Shown piece by piece: positions 17,015 to 26,584 of a stretch of 33,665 nt of DNA. Numbering within the stretch: the first letter of the stretch is position 1; every line of letters begins with the position of its first letter. The notes under the pieces are model-generated. The model saw nothing but the letters and a program-made list of their open reading frames with translations. It ran no database searches and was not told the DNA's origin. This DNA is from an uncultured Mycoplasmatota bacterium (GTDB lineage: Bacteria > Bacillota_I > Bacilli_A > RF39 > UBA660). The stretch lies in NCBI GenBank assembly GCA_947643405.1, contig CANRVY010000020.1, forward strand, positions 1-33,665, written 5' to 3'. The position numbers were made by a program, and so were the translations under genes.

Positions 17015-18058
17015 ATGAATCCTTATGAAATTATTAATATTTTTACTCAAAGTCATCAATTAGATGAAAACAATCCAAATGTTTTGGGAATTATTTTTTA
17101 TGGAAGTACCAAATATCAAACAAATAAGCCGAGCTCTGATATTGATTTATTAATCGTTACCAGCTCTCCTAAATGTTATAAAGGAGTTACTTATATTGAT
17201 GGAATAAAGATCGAATATTTTGAAAAATGCTTTGATTATCTTCTAAATCAAATATATGATATGAAAAGTTCTTTAGATTATTCTTTATTATCTATATTTA
17301 AAAATGGAGAAGTCTTATTTAGCAGAGATTATTCAATTGAATATTTAACTGATGAAATTTTATCCCAAAATAGTTTTCTAAATAAAAAACATGTTACAAG
17401 TCATAGAATTTTAAATGAATGGCTTGAATTTTTTGATGGAATCAATATCGATAGTACAATGTTTCCTTTTATATATCACAACTTATTAGAGTTTATTAGA
17501 AAACTATTTCATGAAGAAAACGGTTTTTCTAAATTACCAATAATGAAGGTTTATGATCTATATCAAGATAAGAGTTATGCAACTAAATTCTATTGCGCTA
17601 AACTCCCTCCCCAGGAATTTAGAAGTTGTTTTTTAGATTTGATAACAAGTCACTATAACCATTCCCAATTTCAAACTTTACTAAAAACTATTTCTCCAAA
17701 AGAGGAATATAGTGAGTCTTCTCCAAAAGCATATCGTTTAAATGAATTAAAATATAAAAGTACAATTGCTGAAACTTGTGTTTCTAAAGTAATTGCATTA
17801 TATCAAGAAAATCATCCAGCTTCCTTGCACTGCTATTATATTGCTTTAGAAAAATTAAGAGTCTTATACTGTAATATTAATGGTCTCAATGAATCAATTC
17901 ATCATTTTAAAGACTCCTATGATGCAGAATTTCTATCTTTCTTTCAAAACTGCATTGATAAAATAGACCCAAATAATTTGAGAAATTTATTTGTTTTTAT
18001 TTCCTCTCCACTTAAAATGGATTATCATCATTATAAAATTTTAGAATGTCATACATAA
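17015..18058 (+). CDS. Nucleotidyltransferase-fold protein
   Basis: 347 aa. The N-terminus holds the polymerase-beta-type signature GSTKYQTNKPSSDIDLLIV (G-S-x(n)-S-D-x-D, metal-binding acidic residues) near residue 30, followed by IDGIKIEYFE with the third acidic residue expected before the second strand. The remaining 240 residues are helical, as in aminoglycoside nucleotidyltransferases (KNTase-like) that have a helical substrate-binding domain. It would transfer a nucleotide to a small molecule, protein or tRNA; the acceptor is unknown. The start is ATG 17015 with AGGTGGTG 7 bases upstream; the in-frame GTG 17003 is inside that site. It lies just outside the inferred right end of the element. 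Confidence 0.75.
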   Translation: MNPYEIINIFTQSHQLDENNPNVLGIIFYGSTKYQTNKPSSDIDLLIVTSSPKCYKGVTYIDGIKIEYFEKCFDYLLNQIYDMKSSLDYSLLSIFKNGEVLFSRDYSIEYLTDEILSQNSFLNKKHVTSHRILNEWLEFFDGINIDSTMFPFIYHNLLEFIRKLFHEENGFSKLPIMKVYDLYQDKSYATKFYCAKLPPQEFRSCFLDLITSHYNHSQFQTLLKTISPKEEYSESSPKAYRLNELKYKSTIAETCVSKVIALYQENHPASLHCYYIALEKLRVLYCNINGLNESIHHFKDSYDAEFLSFFQNCIDKIDPNNLRNLFVFISSPLKMDYHHYKILECHT

Positions 18059-18130
18059 AAATGGCATTAAAAATTCTATAAGTTTTTTTTACAAGTTTAC
18101 AATTTAAAGCAAATCTTATTATGAAATAAA

Positions 18131-18154
18131 AAATGATTCGGTTAAAAATCATTT
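18131..18154. terminator. Shared bidirectional terminator
   Basis: AAATGATT (18131-18138) pairs with AATCATTT (18147-18154). A T-run lies on the plus side and an A-run on the other. It lies between the convergent nucleotidyltransferase and MBL genes; the MBL stop codon is in its loop. Confidence 0.75.
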
Positions 18155-18870
18155 TTTTCTTTTACTATCTCTACAACATGAAACCCTAAAGCTTTTGCAC
18201 GTTCAATACAACTATCATCATTAAAATGCATACAATAAACAGATTTTTTAAATTCTTCTGGTATTGCATCTTTTAAGATTTCAATATATAAATGAACATT
18301 GCCAGGAAAATTCGCTGTTGTTGTATCTATATATAATTTATCAATTGGCTGATTGGCAATCAAGTTTTTAATTGTCTCCACTTCCCTTGTGTCTCCAGAA
18401 TAATAAACAATTCCCTTTTTGGTAGTAAATAATAACCCGTAACTCTTTAATTCATCACAATGATCTGTTTCTATATATCTAATTGTATCAAAGGTTTCAT
18501 ATTGTCCATCAAAACTTTTTTCATCAACATAGTGATACATTGATTTTGTACATCCAAATCCACTCAATATTTTTTCAATATTAGAAAAATGTTTTGCGTT
18601 TTTAGGTAAAATAATATTTAATGGTTTTTGTAATGTATAAAAAGAATAAGTGATCAAACTACCTAAGCTGCCAATATGATCAGAATGGGTATGCGTTACC
18701 ATTATATTGATTGCTTCTATATGTTTTAATAAATTTTTTTCAATCAGTCTTTCAAATATATTTTCACCACAATCTATCAAAAAGATTTGATTGTTCTCAG
18801 TAAAATAAGCAGAATTATTTCCCTCTTTTGGATTTAGTGATGCTCCCCTTCCTAAAAATTTTAATTCCAT
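18142..18870 (-). CDS. MBL-fold metallohydrolase (RNase Z-like)
   Basis: 242 aa. It has the metallo-beta-lactamase core with THTHSDHIG (H-x-H-x-D-H, near residue 60), a conserved His in ETDHCD, the Asp of YYSGDTRE and the last His of CMHFND. The opening MELKFLGRGASLNPKEGNNSAYF is typical of RNase Z/phosphodiesterase-like members. It should bind two Zn ions and hydrolyse a phosphodiester or similar bond. The absence of the tRNA-grasping exosite arm and the length below RNase Z (about 300 aa) argue against tRNase Z itself. GAGGAGAGG lies 5 bases before ATG. Confidence 0.82.
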   Translation of the reverse strand: MELKFLGRGASLNPKEGNNSAYFTENNQIFLIDCGENIFERLIEKNLLKHIEAINIMVTHTHSDHIGSLGSLITYSFYTLQKPLNIILPKNAKHFSNIEKILSGFGCTKSMYHYVDEKSFDGQYETFDTIRYIETDHCDELKSYGLLFTTKKGIVYYSGDTREVETIKNLIANQPIDKLYIDTTTANFPGNVHLYIEILKDAIPEEFKKSVYCMHFNDDSCIERAKALGFHVVEIVKEKNDF

Positions 18871-18927
18871 ATTTTCCTCTCCTCTTACATCTAAGTCCAG
18901 TTCCTATATTATAAAAATAATCAAAAA

Positions 18928-18963
18928 AGACTATATAAAAAATAAATTACTTTCAATTAGTCT
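18928..18963 (-). terminator. Terminator of the HD-domain gene
   Basis: AGACTA (18928-18933) pairs with TAGTCT (18958-18963), followed on the minus strand by TTTTTTG. The loop is 24 bases. It lies 25 bases after the stop at 18989. Confidence 0.5.
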
Positions 18964-18988
18964 CTTTTATAAAATAGATCCCGAACCT

Positions 18989-19642
18989 TTATTCAAAATA
19001 CCAAGTATTTGCATATTGTTCATTTAATGATTTATAAAGTTCGTTCTCATCTAAATTAAATTGTGTTCCCTTTTTTGCTTTATTAAACCATAAATTAACA
19101 AATGATAATTTTTTATCCATATCATCTGCATACTTTACAATAATAGCTTCCAAAAGTTTTGGAGGTAAAGTCCTCTCTTGTTCATGTGTAATTGCAATAA
19201 TGTGCAATACCTGATCTTTAAATTCTTTATCTATAGAATATTTTGACAAATAGGAATCTATAATATGTATACTTTTGTATGAGTTTCCTAAAAATTCGTG
19301 ACTATTTGATATGTAATCAGATTGATTATTCATAAAATCAGAATACTCATATACTTTTCCAATATCATGCAATAAAGAACCAAATATAATTAAATCAGAA
19401 TCCATTTTCAATCTTGCATACAAATCCATAATTGATATAGCATTTTTAGCTACACAATACATATGACATAAGAGACCACCTTTATAGTAATGATATCTAT
19501 TTATAGAAGCTGGTTTACGCATTAATTTTTCTTTATAATCAGATAATATCTTTTCACAACATTCTTTTAAAATTGGATTTTTAATTTGGTGAATTAATTT
19601 AATACATTGATCATAAATTTGTTCTAAATTTACATTTTCCAT
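18989..19642 (-). CDS. HD-domain phosphohydrolase
   Basis: 217 aa. The HD signature is FGSLLHDIGKVYEY (near residue 92), with an earlier His in GGLLCHMYCVAKNA and later IIAITHEQ and YADDMDKK. This is the full H...HD...H...D metal-binding set seen in YhaM-like 3'-5' exonucleases and small HD hydrolases. No RNA-binding OB domain is present, so it is not YhaM itself. The start follows AAAGGAAAG by 6 bases. It lies 19 bases behind the sensor kinase stop, so it is probably co-transcribed with it and could act on a nucleotide or phosphorylated partner in the same pathway. Confidence 0.8.
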   Translation of the reverse strand: MENVNLEQIYDQCIKLIHQIKNPILKECCEKILSDYKEKLMRKPASINRYHYYKGGLLCHMYCVAKNAISIMDLYARLKMDSDLIIFGSLLHDIGKVYEYSDFMNNQSDYISNSHEFLGNSYKSIHIIDSYLSKYSIDKEFKDQVLHIIAITHEQERTLPPKLLEAIIVKYADDMDKKLSFVNLWFNKAKKGTQFNLDENELYKSLNEQYANTWYFE

Positions 19643-19661
19643 GAATCTTTCCTTTCAATTT

Positions 19662-21482
19662 TTATTTCATTTTAATATATTTATCTAAAATTTGTTTTAC
19701 TTCATCCTTTATAATAGGAACTCCAATTGTATCACAAAAACCAATATTGATATAAGTGTCTTTTGTTTCTATATCTTTATGCTTTGTCATTAGTACTACT
19801 GGAATATTAAAACTATCAATTGTTCTTAATTTATCAAAAGTATGAACACTGCTCAGTTTTGGTAAAGTTTCATCCATCAAAATTAATTGATAACTTTCTT
19901 TTTTTCTGATTTTTTCTAAGCATTCTTGTCCATTTGCTACAACACTATAATCAACGTGAAATTTTTTTAATAAAGTAGATAGTTTTTTTTCGATTTTTTC
20001 ATCTGATGTAACAACTAAAATGTGATCTTGATTTATATAAATGTTTTCGTACTGTTTAACTGCTTTTGATAGTTCATTTTCTTGTTTAATAGGTATCTTC
20101 TGATCTATCACTACTACAAATTTACTTCCTTTCCCGACTTCACTATTAACTGTAATTGTACCACCTATTAAATCAACTAAAGTTTTTATAAATACTAAAT
20201 TTTTCTGACTATCATCTACACCATTTGAAAGGTCATTTTTACTCTTATCAAATAAATTATTTAATTGTTCCACATTTATTCCTTTTCCTGAATCTTCTAC
20301 AGTTACAATTAATCGGCATACATCATATTTAATAACTGAATTAACTGTAATTTCAATAAAGCCTTTGCTAGTATGCACCACAGCATTCTCAAGTAAAGTT
20401 CCCAGAATCTGCTTTAATCGTAAAGAATCTCCACTTAAATATTCTGGAATACTTTGATCATAATTAAAACGCAACTCTAAACTTTTTTCTTTGGCTTGTA
20501 ATTTTGTAGCACGAACCAAACTATTAAATAAGTTAGCTGGTTGATATTTATGAGCTGTAATAGAAATTTTTCGATTTTCTAATTCTGATATATCTAAAAC
20601 ACTATTTACCAAAGAAAGTGCATTTTTAGATGAATATTTAATTTCTGTTAAATTATTTTTTATTACTTCACTATCATTTTCCATTAATGCCTCTTTACTT
20701 AAACGACTGATTTCTCTAAGTGGCTCTCGTAATTGTTGAGTAATATTAAATAAAAAGGTAGATTTTTCATTATTGGAATTCTCTGCATATTCTCTTGCTT
20801 TATGAAGTTCTCTCAATAACTGAATATCAGGATTTTCAATTGTAAAATACATCATAAAAGATACAAAAGTTTCCATTCCTGTCATTAATATAATACTCGG
20901 ATTTAACATTTGTATTGTTGCTACAACTGCTCCAAATACAATAAATACAAAAAGTGGTAAATATCGCTTTTGTTTTATGTTTTTAAAATTTTTCAATAAA
21001 CTTCTTAACCAGGCTATGATGCAAATCCCACTTGCTACATAAATAATATTAATACTAGCTCCATAAGTATATCCATTTGTACCATTATAAGAGACATGCA
21101 TTGGTAGCAAAAACATTACTATAATTAAAACCCAATAAATAACGGTCCATTCTTTTCTAATACTTTTTATTAATTGTTTCTGTTTCTCTGGCTGTTTTTG
21201 ATAGGAAATAAAACGAATGTAAACAGTAAATATTACTAGCCAACTAATTAAATAAACCAAATATAATCGCAATATAGCAAATGCAATTAATGGTACAGAA
21301 TCAGTTATCTTTAGTGCCCAATGGCAGCTAATATCAATAACTAATCCAAATAAATTTATAACAATTATCCACGAATATAATTTATTTTCAATTGTATTAA
21401 TTCTCTTTTTAGAAAAATAAATAATTACTAATAAAATACTAAACGCTAAACAACCATAACGAAATAATAAGCCATCTGTCAT
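19662..21482 (-). CDS. Membrane hybrid sensor kinase-like protein lacking the phospho-accepting His
   Basis: About 606 aa. It has some seven membrane segments (about 5-220), then a short coiled coil (LLRELHKAREYAENSNNEKS) and a HisKA-like helix pair. The H-box reads NITQQLREPL where hybrid kinases have N-M-S-H-E-I-R-T-P-L, so Gln replaces the phospho-accepting His. The ATPase domain is present: N-box LLENAVVHT, G1 VEDSGKGI, G2 GSKF. The C-terminal receiver has its Asp (LILMDETLP), but the acidic pair is weakened (VVTSDE) and the conserved Lys before Pro is Val (IGVPI). It is likely a pseudokinase/pseudo-receiver that signals by binding. ATG 21482 is preferred (GGAAG 8-9 bases upstream). ATG 21497 is also possible but only some 6-8 bases after the predicted transcription start from TATAAT 21517-21512. 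Confidence 0.82.
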   Translation of the reverse strand: MTDGLLFRYGCLAFSILLVIIYFSKKRINTIENKLYSWIIVINLFGLVIDISCHWALKITDSVPLIAFAILRLYLVYLISWLVIFTVYIRFISYQKQPEKQKQLIKSIRKEWTVIYWVLIIVMFLLPMHVSYNGTNGYTYGASINIIYVASGICIIAWLRSLLKNFKNIKQKRYLPLFVFIVFGAVVATIQMLNPSIILMTGMETFVSFMMYFTIENPDIQLLRELHKAREYAENSNNEKSTFLFNITQQLREPLREISRLSKEALMENDSEVIKNNLTEIKYSSKNALSLVNSVLDISELENRKISITAHKYQPANLFNSLVRATKLQAKEKSLELRFNYDQSIPEYLSGDSLRLKQILGTLLENAVVHTSKGFIEITVNSVIKYDVCRLIVTVEDSGKGINVEQLNNLFDKSKNDLSNGVDDSQKNLVFIKTLVDLIGGTITVNSEVGKGSKFVVVIDQKIPIKQENELSKAVKQYENIYINQDHILVVTSDEKIEKKLSTLLKKFHVDYSVVANGQECLEKIRKKESYQLILMDETLPKLSSVHTFDKLRTIDSFNIPVVLMTKHKDIETKDTYINIGFCDTIGVPIIKDEVKQILDKYIKMK

Positions 21483-21547
21483 ATCAAACACTTCCATTCT
21501 TTACTATAACCATTATATCATGTTCTACTTACAATATAAAGAAAAAA

Positions 21548-21574
21548 CAATAGAAACTATTGAATTTTCTATTG
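21548..21574 (-). terminator. Terminator of the acyl-CoA synthetase-like gene
   Basis: CAATAGAAA (21548-21556) pairs with TTTCTATTG (21566-21574), a perfect 9-bp stem, followed on the minus strand by TTTTTTC. Confidence 0.8.
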
Positions 21575-21579
21575 TTATA

Positions 21580-23502
21580 TTATGCTGTAAAAAATTTTTG
21601 AACCAATTTTAAGATTTTTCCCTTTTCTTGCTCCATTGGTGCTTCTGCCAAAGGAACTCCTTTTTGCATTGATTCTAAATCCAAAACAGGGCTTCCATCT
21701 TCTGGTAACGCAATATAAGAATAAGTTTTTCCATCCATTGGTTTTGCATATCCTGTTCTCTCTCTTTTTAGAGCTGCAATATCCCTTTTTCCAGCTTTTG
21801 CTCGTGCAAACTTTGTTTTAAATTTAAATCCATATGGAATAGAAGCAGGGTGATTTTTGAATGCCTCTTTGCATCGCTTGTCTAAGTCAAATAAAATTTC
21901 TTCTTCATGCCCCACATATTCTTCACTTAAAACAACAAATGCAACTGGTACTTCTCTTGCACCATTTTCAATTTCTAAACCTACTACTTCGCATTGAACC
22001 ACTGCCTCATTTTGAAATAATACATTTTCAATATCAAATAAATATATTTTTTCTTCTTCTGGTCCTAAAATATAATCTGTTGATCTTCCAAGTACATGAA
22101 TTCCACCTTGCTCATCAATGAAACCAATATCTCCTGTTTTCCCCCATACAGTACCATTTTCATCGATTGAAAAATTAGCTTTCGTCTTTTCTGGATTATC
22201 TTTATAGCATTTCATTCTACAAGGTGTTGAAGCTAACAAAATTCCTCTTTCATTATAGGTTTGTTCTTCTGACGTTTCTATATCAATTGCTTTCATATTT
22301 ACCCAAGGAAGTGGAATTCCCACCGAATCTGCTATATTAAAATTCTCATTTGTAACAGTTAAGCAGGCACCATCTTCTGTTCTACCATAACCTTTTTGCA
22401 TAGCCATTTCTGAATAATGTGCTTCTAAAAAACGATTACACCATCTATCTGTTCCTATAGGTAATGGTTCTCCTCCTGCTACATAATAAATTACATGGCG
22501 AAAATCACTAACTTCTAATTGTTTCGATTTAAACATGGCCATTAATCTAGTTGTTGGAAAGATTGTATAATGAATTTTCCTAGTTGCAAAATATTTGGCA
22601 ATTGCTTCATTGTCTTCGATTCTAGGATCTAATAAAACTGTAACTCCTAGTCCTAATGGTAATATCATACAATTACATAATCCAGTCATAAACCAAGTTG
22701 GAATTGCTGAGAAAAAGAGATTTCCTCTTTCAAAACGCATTCCTGATACCTCATGTTGACATATCATAGCAGTAAAAGCTTCATTACCATGCACAACTCC
22801 TTTTGGTTCTCCTGTTGTTCCACTACTATATACGGTTACAAGATCCCTATCCTTTTCATACGGATGAGCTTCATGAACTTTTAAATTTTCGCCTTCTTTG
22901 ATAAACTGTTGCCAAGAAATAAACTTATCGCTTTTAGGTGTTGGAAGTTTTTTCTTCTTTAAAATGTCAATAAAGTCTTTTGCTTGTTTTAGTTGTCTAA
23001 TCCCTACTGGAAGCAAACTAGATGATGAAATGAAAACCACTTTTTCAATTGATGATTTCTCTATTGCATCTGCTATTTCTTTGTCATAGAAATCTTCAAA
23101 TAAAAATAATACTTTTGATTTGGATTTATTCATAACATCTAATAAATGTTCTTTTGAAAATGTAGGAGCAATAATATCTAATTGTCCTCCATTTTTACTA
23201 GCTGCCAAAAACAATGAAACTACTTGTGGTATTGCTGGCATACATACTAAAGCATTGTTATCATTTTCTATACCATATTTTCTAAACATTTCGGCACAAA
23301 TATCAACAGTTCTAAATAAATCATGATAAGTAATTTTCTGTCCCCATAACTCAAGTGCAACTTGATTCATATGTTTTTTATTTTTTTCATAAATATATTG
23401 ATATATTGTACATTCTGGAACATTTTCTATACAAGCTCCTTCTGGATAAAATTGTTGCCAAATTCTTTCTTCTGATGGCAGTCTTTTCGTATAGTCTTTC
23501 AT
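21580..23502 (-). CDS. AMP-binding acyl-CoA synthetase-like enzyme (ANL superfamily)
   Basis: 640 aa, cytoplasmic. Adenylation motifs in order: VTVYSSGTTGEPKGV (A3), YVAGGEPLP (A4), GYGRTEDGA (A5), KTGDIGFID (A7), HVLGRSTDYI (A8) and the catalytic Lys in KAGKRDIAAL (A10). It would activate a carboxylic acid as acyl-AMP and pass it to CoA. The length and the N-terminal RLPSEERIWQQFYPEGA recall acetyl/acetoacetyl-CoA synthetases. No carrier protein or PKS/NRPS gene is nearby, so the substrate is open. GGGAGAG lies 6 bases before ATG, behind a strong promoter. It is a single-gene unit with its own terminator. Confidence 0.85.
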   Translation of the reverse strand: MKDYTKRLPSEERIWQQFYPEGACIENVPECTIYQYIYEKNKKHMNQVALELWGQKITYHDLFRTVDICAEMFRKYGIENDNNALVCMPAIPQVVSLFLAASKNGGQLDIIAPTFSKEHLLDVMNKSKSKVLFLFEDFYDKEIADAIEKSSIEKVVFISSSSLLPVGIRQLKQAKDFIDILKKKKLPTPKSDKFISWQQFIKEGENLKVHEAHPYEKDRDLVTVYSSGTTGEPKGVVHGNEAFTAMICQHEVSGMRFERGNLFFSAIPTWFMTGLCNCMILPLGLGVTVLLDPRIEDNEAIAKYFATRKIHYTIFPTTRLMAMFKSKQLEVSDFRHVIYYVAGGEPLPIGTDRWCNRFLEAHYSEMAMQKGYGRTEDGACLTVTNENFNIADSVGIPLPWVNMKAIDIETSEEQTYNERGILLASTPCRMKCYKDNPEKTKANFSIDENGTVWGKTGDIGFIDEQGGIHVLGRSTDYILGPEEEKIYLFDIENVLFQNEAVVQCEVVGLEIENGAREVPVAFVVLSEEYVGHEEEILFDLDKRCKEAFKNHPASIPYGFKFKTKFARAKAGKRDIAALKRERTGYAKPMDGKTYSYIALPEDGSPVLDLESMQKGVPLAEAPMEQEKGKILKLVQKFFTA

Positions 23503-23544
23503 AATTTCTCTCCCTATTCTTTTCCCCTTTTTATTGCTTTCATT

Positions 23545-23573
23545 ATATTAGCACACGGCATACTTTTTGTCAA
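23545..23573 (-). promoter_or_regulatory. Promoter of the acyl-CoA synthetase-like gene
   Basis: Minus strand: TTGACA (23573-23568), 17-base spacer, TAATAT (23550-23545). It starts 6 bases past the mutL stop. Confidence 0.7.
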
Positions 23574-23578
23574 AGATT

Positions 23579-25387
23579 TTATTGTTTTTGTTCAAAACCA
23601 CTTCGTTTAAATAATTTTTCCAAATCATAATTTGAATAAAATATGATTGTTGGTCTTCCATGTGGACAATTAAATGGATTGTCGCAAAGTCTTAAATCTT
23701 TAATTAATGCTTCCATTTCTTCCATACTAATATTCATATTGGCTTTAATCGCCATTTTGCAACTTAGCATAGTTGCTATTTTTTCATTGAATTTTTCAAT
23801 TGTAAAGTCTTTTTCTTTTTCCAAAATTATATCAATAATTTTTCTTGTTGCTTGTTCTTCATAACTTTTTGGTAACCAAGTTGGATGTGCTTTTACAATA
23901 ATAGAATTAATTCCAAATTCTTCGATTTCAAATCCCATATTTTGCATTATTTCAAAATTTTCTTTTAGAATAATGTATTCATTATTTGCAAGTTCCATTG
24001 TGAAAGGGAACAAAAGTGAAATGCTACCTTCTTTTGGGCTCCCTAACTTCTTTTTATACATTTCATAATTAACCCGTTCTTTTGCTGCATGTTGATCAAT
24101 CAAATACATTCCTAAATCATTTTGACAAATAATATAAGTTCCATGTACAAGTCCTACTGGATATAAATCTGGAAGTCGTTCTTTTTTTTCTTCCACTACT
24201 TCTGGATGCTCTAATATAATTTCTTCTTGTTCTTCCATTATTTCTACAAAATCAGAATTCACTTCTAAAGTTTCTTTGTATTCAGGTTCTTTTACTATAT
24301 CAAACTCTAGTTTCTGTTCTTGATAAATTGGTTTCCGAACAGATTCTACAAAATGATTTACTTTGGTCTCTTTTTTTTCTTCTAACACGGCTTCTGGAAT
24401 TAAAGTTTTTTTATGAAGAACATTTTTAATTAATGTTTCAATTAATTCTATTAATTCTTCCATTTTACTAAATTTAATATCCATTTTAGTTGGATGAATA
24501 TTCACATCAATCAAACTAGGATCTACTGTAATATTTAATACTGTTATTGGATAACGATTATCTGGTTTAAAGGAATGGTATGCATCATTGACGATTCGAT
24601 TCAATTCTGTATTTCTAACAACTCTACCATTTACTAAAGTGATCATATGGTTCCGGTTTGCTCGATGTACTTCTGGTAAAGAGATAAATCCTTCTACCAT
24701 ATAGTCATCACTTTCTCCTTTTATCTCTATCATCTTTCTAGCAACTGTAATCCCATAAATGCTTTTAATTGTTTTTAATAGCATTCCACTCCCATCTGTA
24801 TTTAATAAGTTTGTCCCATTATTCGTTAATATAAATTTAATATCAGGATGTGATAAAGCTAGTTTATTGATATATTCTGTAATACTCGCAAGTTCTGTAT
24901 AAAGACTTTTCATGTGTTTTAATCTAGCTGGCGTATTATAAAACAAGTCTTTCACACACATAATAGTTCCTTTTCTAGCTTCGCTTGGGGTAACTTCTAG
25001 TACTTTTCCTCCTTTGATATGGACAAAAGTTCCAACATCTCCCATTGATGTTCTAAGAGTCACATCACTGACACTCGCAATAGACGCTAACGCTTCTCCA
25101 CGAAAACCTAATGTATCAATGTGATATAAATCATCTTCATCTTTTATTTTGCTAGTCGCATGACGAGAAAATGCTAATACGGCATCTTCTTTTTCCATTC
25201 CTTTTCCATTATCTGTTACTTTAATTTCTTTTGTACCAGATTCTAATAGTTCTATTTTTATTTCTGTACTTTCTGCATCAATACTATTTTCTACTAGTTC
25301 TTTTACAACAGAAGCACAACGTTCTACAACTTCTCCTGCTGCTATTTTATTGGCTAATATTTCATCCATTACTTTTATAATTGGCAC
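23579..25387 (-). CDS. mutL: DNA mismatch repair protein MutL
   Basis: 602 aa, the usual length. N-terminal GHKL ATPase: IAAGEVVERCASVVKELVENSIDA (motif I; Cys replaces the common Pro), DNGKGM (II), SRHATSKI and GFRGEALASI (III). The C-terminal dimerisation/endonuclease domain has IDQHAAKERVNYE (DQHA-x2-E-x4-E), SCKMAIKA and CPHGRP, the metal site of nicking MutL proteins found in bacteria without MutH. It couples MutS mismatch recognition to strand incision. The start is GTG 25387, since the conserved opening PIIKVMDEILANKIAAGE begins right after it. mutS is not in the window. Confidence 0.96.
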   Translation of the reverse strand: MPIIKVMDEILANKIAAGEVVERCASVVKELVENSIDAESTEIKIELLESGTKEIKVTDNGKGMEKEDAVLAFSRHATSKIKDEDDLYHIDTLGFRGEALASIASVSDVTLRTSMGDVGTFVHIKGGKVLEVTPSEARKGTIMCVKDLFYNTPARLKHMKSLYTELASITEYINKLALSHPDIKFILTNNGTNLLNTDGSGMLLKTIKSIYGITVARKMIEIKGESDDYMVEGFISLPEVHRANRNHMITLVNGRVVRNTELNRIVNDAYHSFKPDNRYPITVLNITVDPSLIDVNIHPTKMDIKFSKMEELIELIETLIKNVLHKKTLIPEAVLEEKKETKVNHFVESVRKPIYQEQKLEFDIVKEPEYKETLEVNSDFVEIMEEQEEIILEHPEVVEEKKERLPDLYPVGLVHGTYIICQNDLGMYLIDQHAAKERVNYEMYKKKLGSPKEGSISLLFPFTMELANNEYIILKENFEIMQNMGFEIEEFGINSIIVKAHPTWLPKSYEEQATRKIIDIILEKEKDFTIEKFNEKIATMLSCKMAIKANMNISMEEMEALIKDLRLCDNPFNCPHGRPTIIFYSNYDLEKLFKRSGFEQKQ

Positions 25388-25445
25388 TTTACCACGACCA
25401 TTCTAATTTTTTTGTTATTTCCATTATATCAAAATTCACAAAAAA

Positions 25446-25461
25446 AAACCATAAATGGCTT
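25446..25461 (-). terminator. Weak terminator before mutL
   Basis: AAACCAT (25446-25452) pairs with ATGGCTT (25455-25461), 7 bp with one G-U. On the minus strand it runs into T8. It separates the 168-aa gene from mutL. Confidence 0.55.
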
Positions 25462-25468
25462 ATTTCTT

Positions 25469-25975
25469 CTATTTTTGATCTAGTTTTTCTCTAACCATAT
25501 CTATTAATTTTAATACTTTTTGTTTTACTGTTGGCCCCTTTTGTAATGTATAAGTAATAGTAGGTCTTTCTATTAAATAATAACTATTTGCTAATATAAA
25601 CATTTTTCTAATAGTTGGCTTCTGCATTTTACTAAAGGCTTCTAACTTTACTAAACGATACTCTAGTAATTCTTTTGCTTTTTTATTTCTTGCTTTTTTT
25701 ATTCTAAATCCTATTTTCCCATCAGATAAAATAACTTCTTCAAATATTTCATGTTGATAATTATTTCCATAAGGAAAATTAAATGCCAAAGTTTCTTTGA
25801 TATCTGATTGATATTTATTGTATGCACTTGCAATCGCATTTCGATATCTTTGTAAGTCTTGTTCAGTAACAACTCCTTTTAATTCTGTTGCCTTTAAAGT
25901 CCAATATAATAATACATCTGCTGGTATTTCTATCAAGCTTGGTAAGCAACCAAAAATTTTTATATCTTCATCCAT
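25469..25975 (-). CDS. Hypothetical protein, 168 aa
   Basis: A soluble, basic (many Lys) and largely helical protein that I do not recognise. Visible segments are an N-terminal IFGCLPSLIEIPADVLLYWTLKA, then RYRNAIASAYNKYQSDIKETL, a basic block (KKARNKKAKELLEYR) and a helical tail. It has no signal peptide or membrane segment. The start is secure: GGAGGTGAG 6 bases before ATG. It is just upstream of mutL on the same strand, but a weak terminator separates them, so a link with repair is only a possibility. Confidence 0.65.
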   Translation of the reverse strand: MDEDIKIFGCLPSLIEIPADVLLYWTLKATELKGVVTEQDLQRYRNAIASAYNKYQSDIKETLAFNFPYGNNYQHEIFEEVILSDGKIGFRIKKARNKKAKELLEYRLVKLEAFSKMQKPTIRKMFILANSYYLIERPTITYTLQKGPTVKQKVLKLIDMVREKLDQK

Positions 25976-26078
25976 ATTCTCACCTCCAAATTATGACATT
26001 ATATCACTTTTTGAAAGTTAAATTCAAACCATTTTTATTGATTTCAAAAAAATTCTATAAAATTTTACAAAAACTATA

Positions 26079-26525
26079 CTATTGAAATCTTTTTTGATAT
26101 ATTTTAAATTGTTCTATTTGCTTTTCTGATAAAGATCGATTTAAAGAATAACCATATTTATTTAAAACATGCTCATATTTGCCAACTGTTCTTGGTCCAA
26201 TTCCTTTTTCTTGTAGCAAAATCTCTTTCCCAATTCCAATACTGTCAAAAACAAGTACAGTTCCTTTTAATTGCTTTATCCTTTTAACAGCATGAAGAAG
26301 GTCATTTCTAAAGAATTTAAGACCGTATGCTAGTACTGTTAAAAATTCTTCTAATTCTAAATTTAAAATATCAATTCGTTCTATGTGTTCAAAAACTTCT
26401 TGGTTAGTTTGTTCAATAGATATTTATATGAACTAATTTGTTCATTTAGAAAGTCTCTCAACTGTCTCATAATTTCTATATTGCCACTCACAATTTCGTG
26501 TTCAATAAATCTTTTTTTCTTTCAT
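26079..26525 (-). pseudogene. Frameshifted gene of unknown function
   Basis: From ATG 26525 (MKEKK) the frame must shift at an A7 run to give FIEHEIVSGNIEIMRQLRDF and LNEQISSYKY. It shifts again near 26422 and then runs 114 codons without a stop (EVFEHIERIDILNLELEEF, DSIGIGKEILLQEKGIGPRT, VGKYEHVLNKYGYSL) to TAG 26079. Together it would be a soluble, charged, mostly helical protein of about 147 aa. I do not know the family. Two shifts in a short gene point to real decay. This is the only content I see between 25976 and 26584 apart from AT-rich spacer. Confidence 0.55.
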
Positions 26526-26584
26526 AAGTTTCACCCTTTTTAGCTGTTATAGCTAACCACAAAGAAATTATAAGTGTCAAGAAA

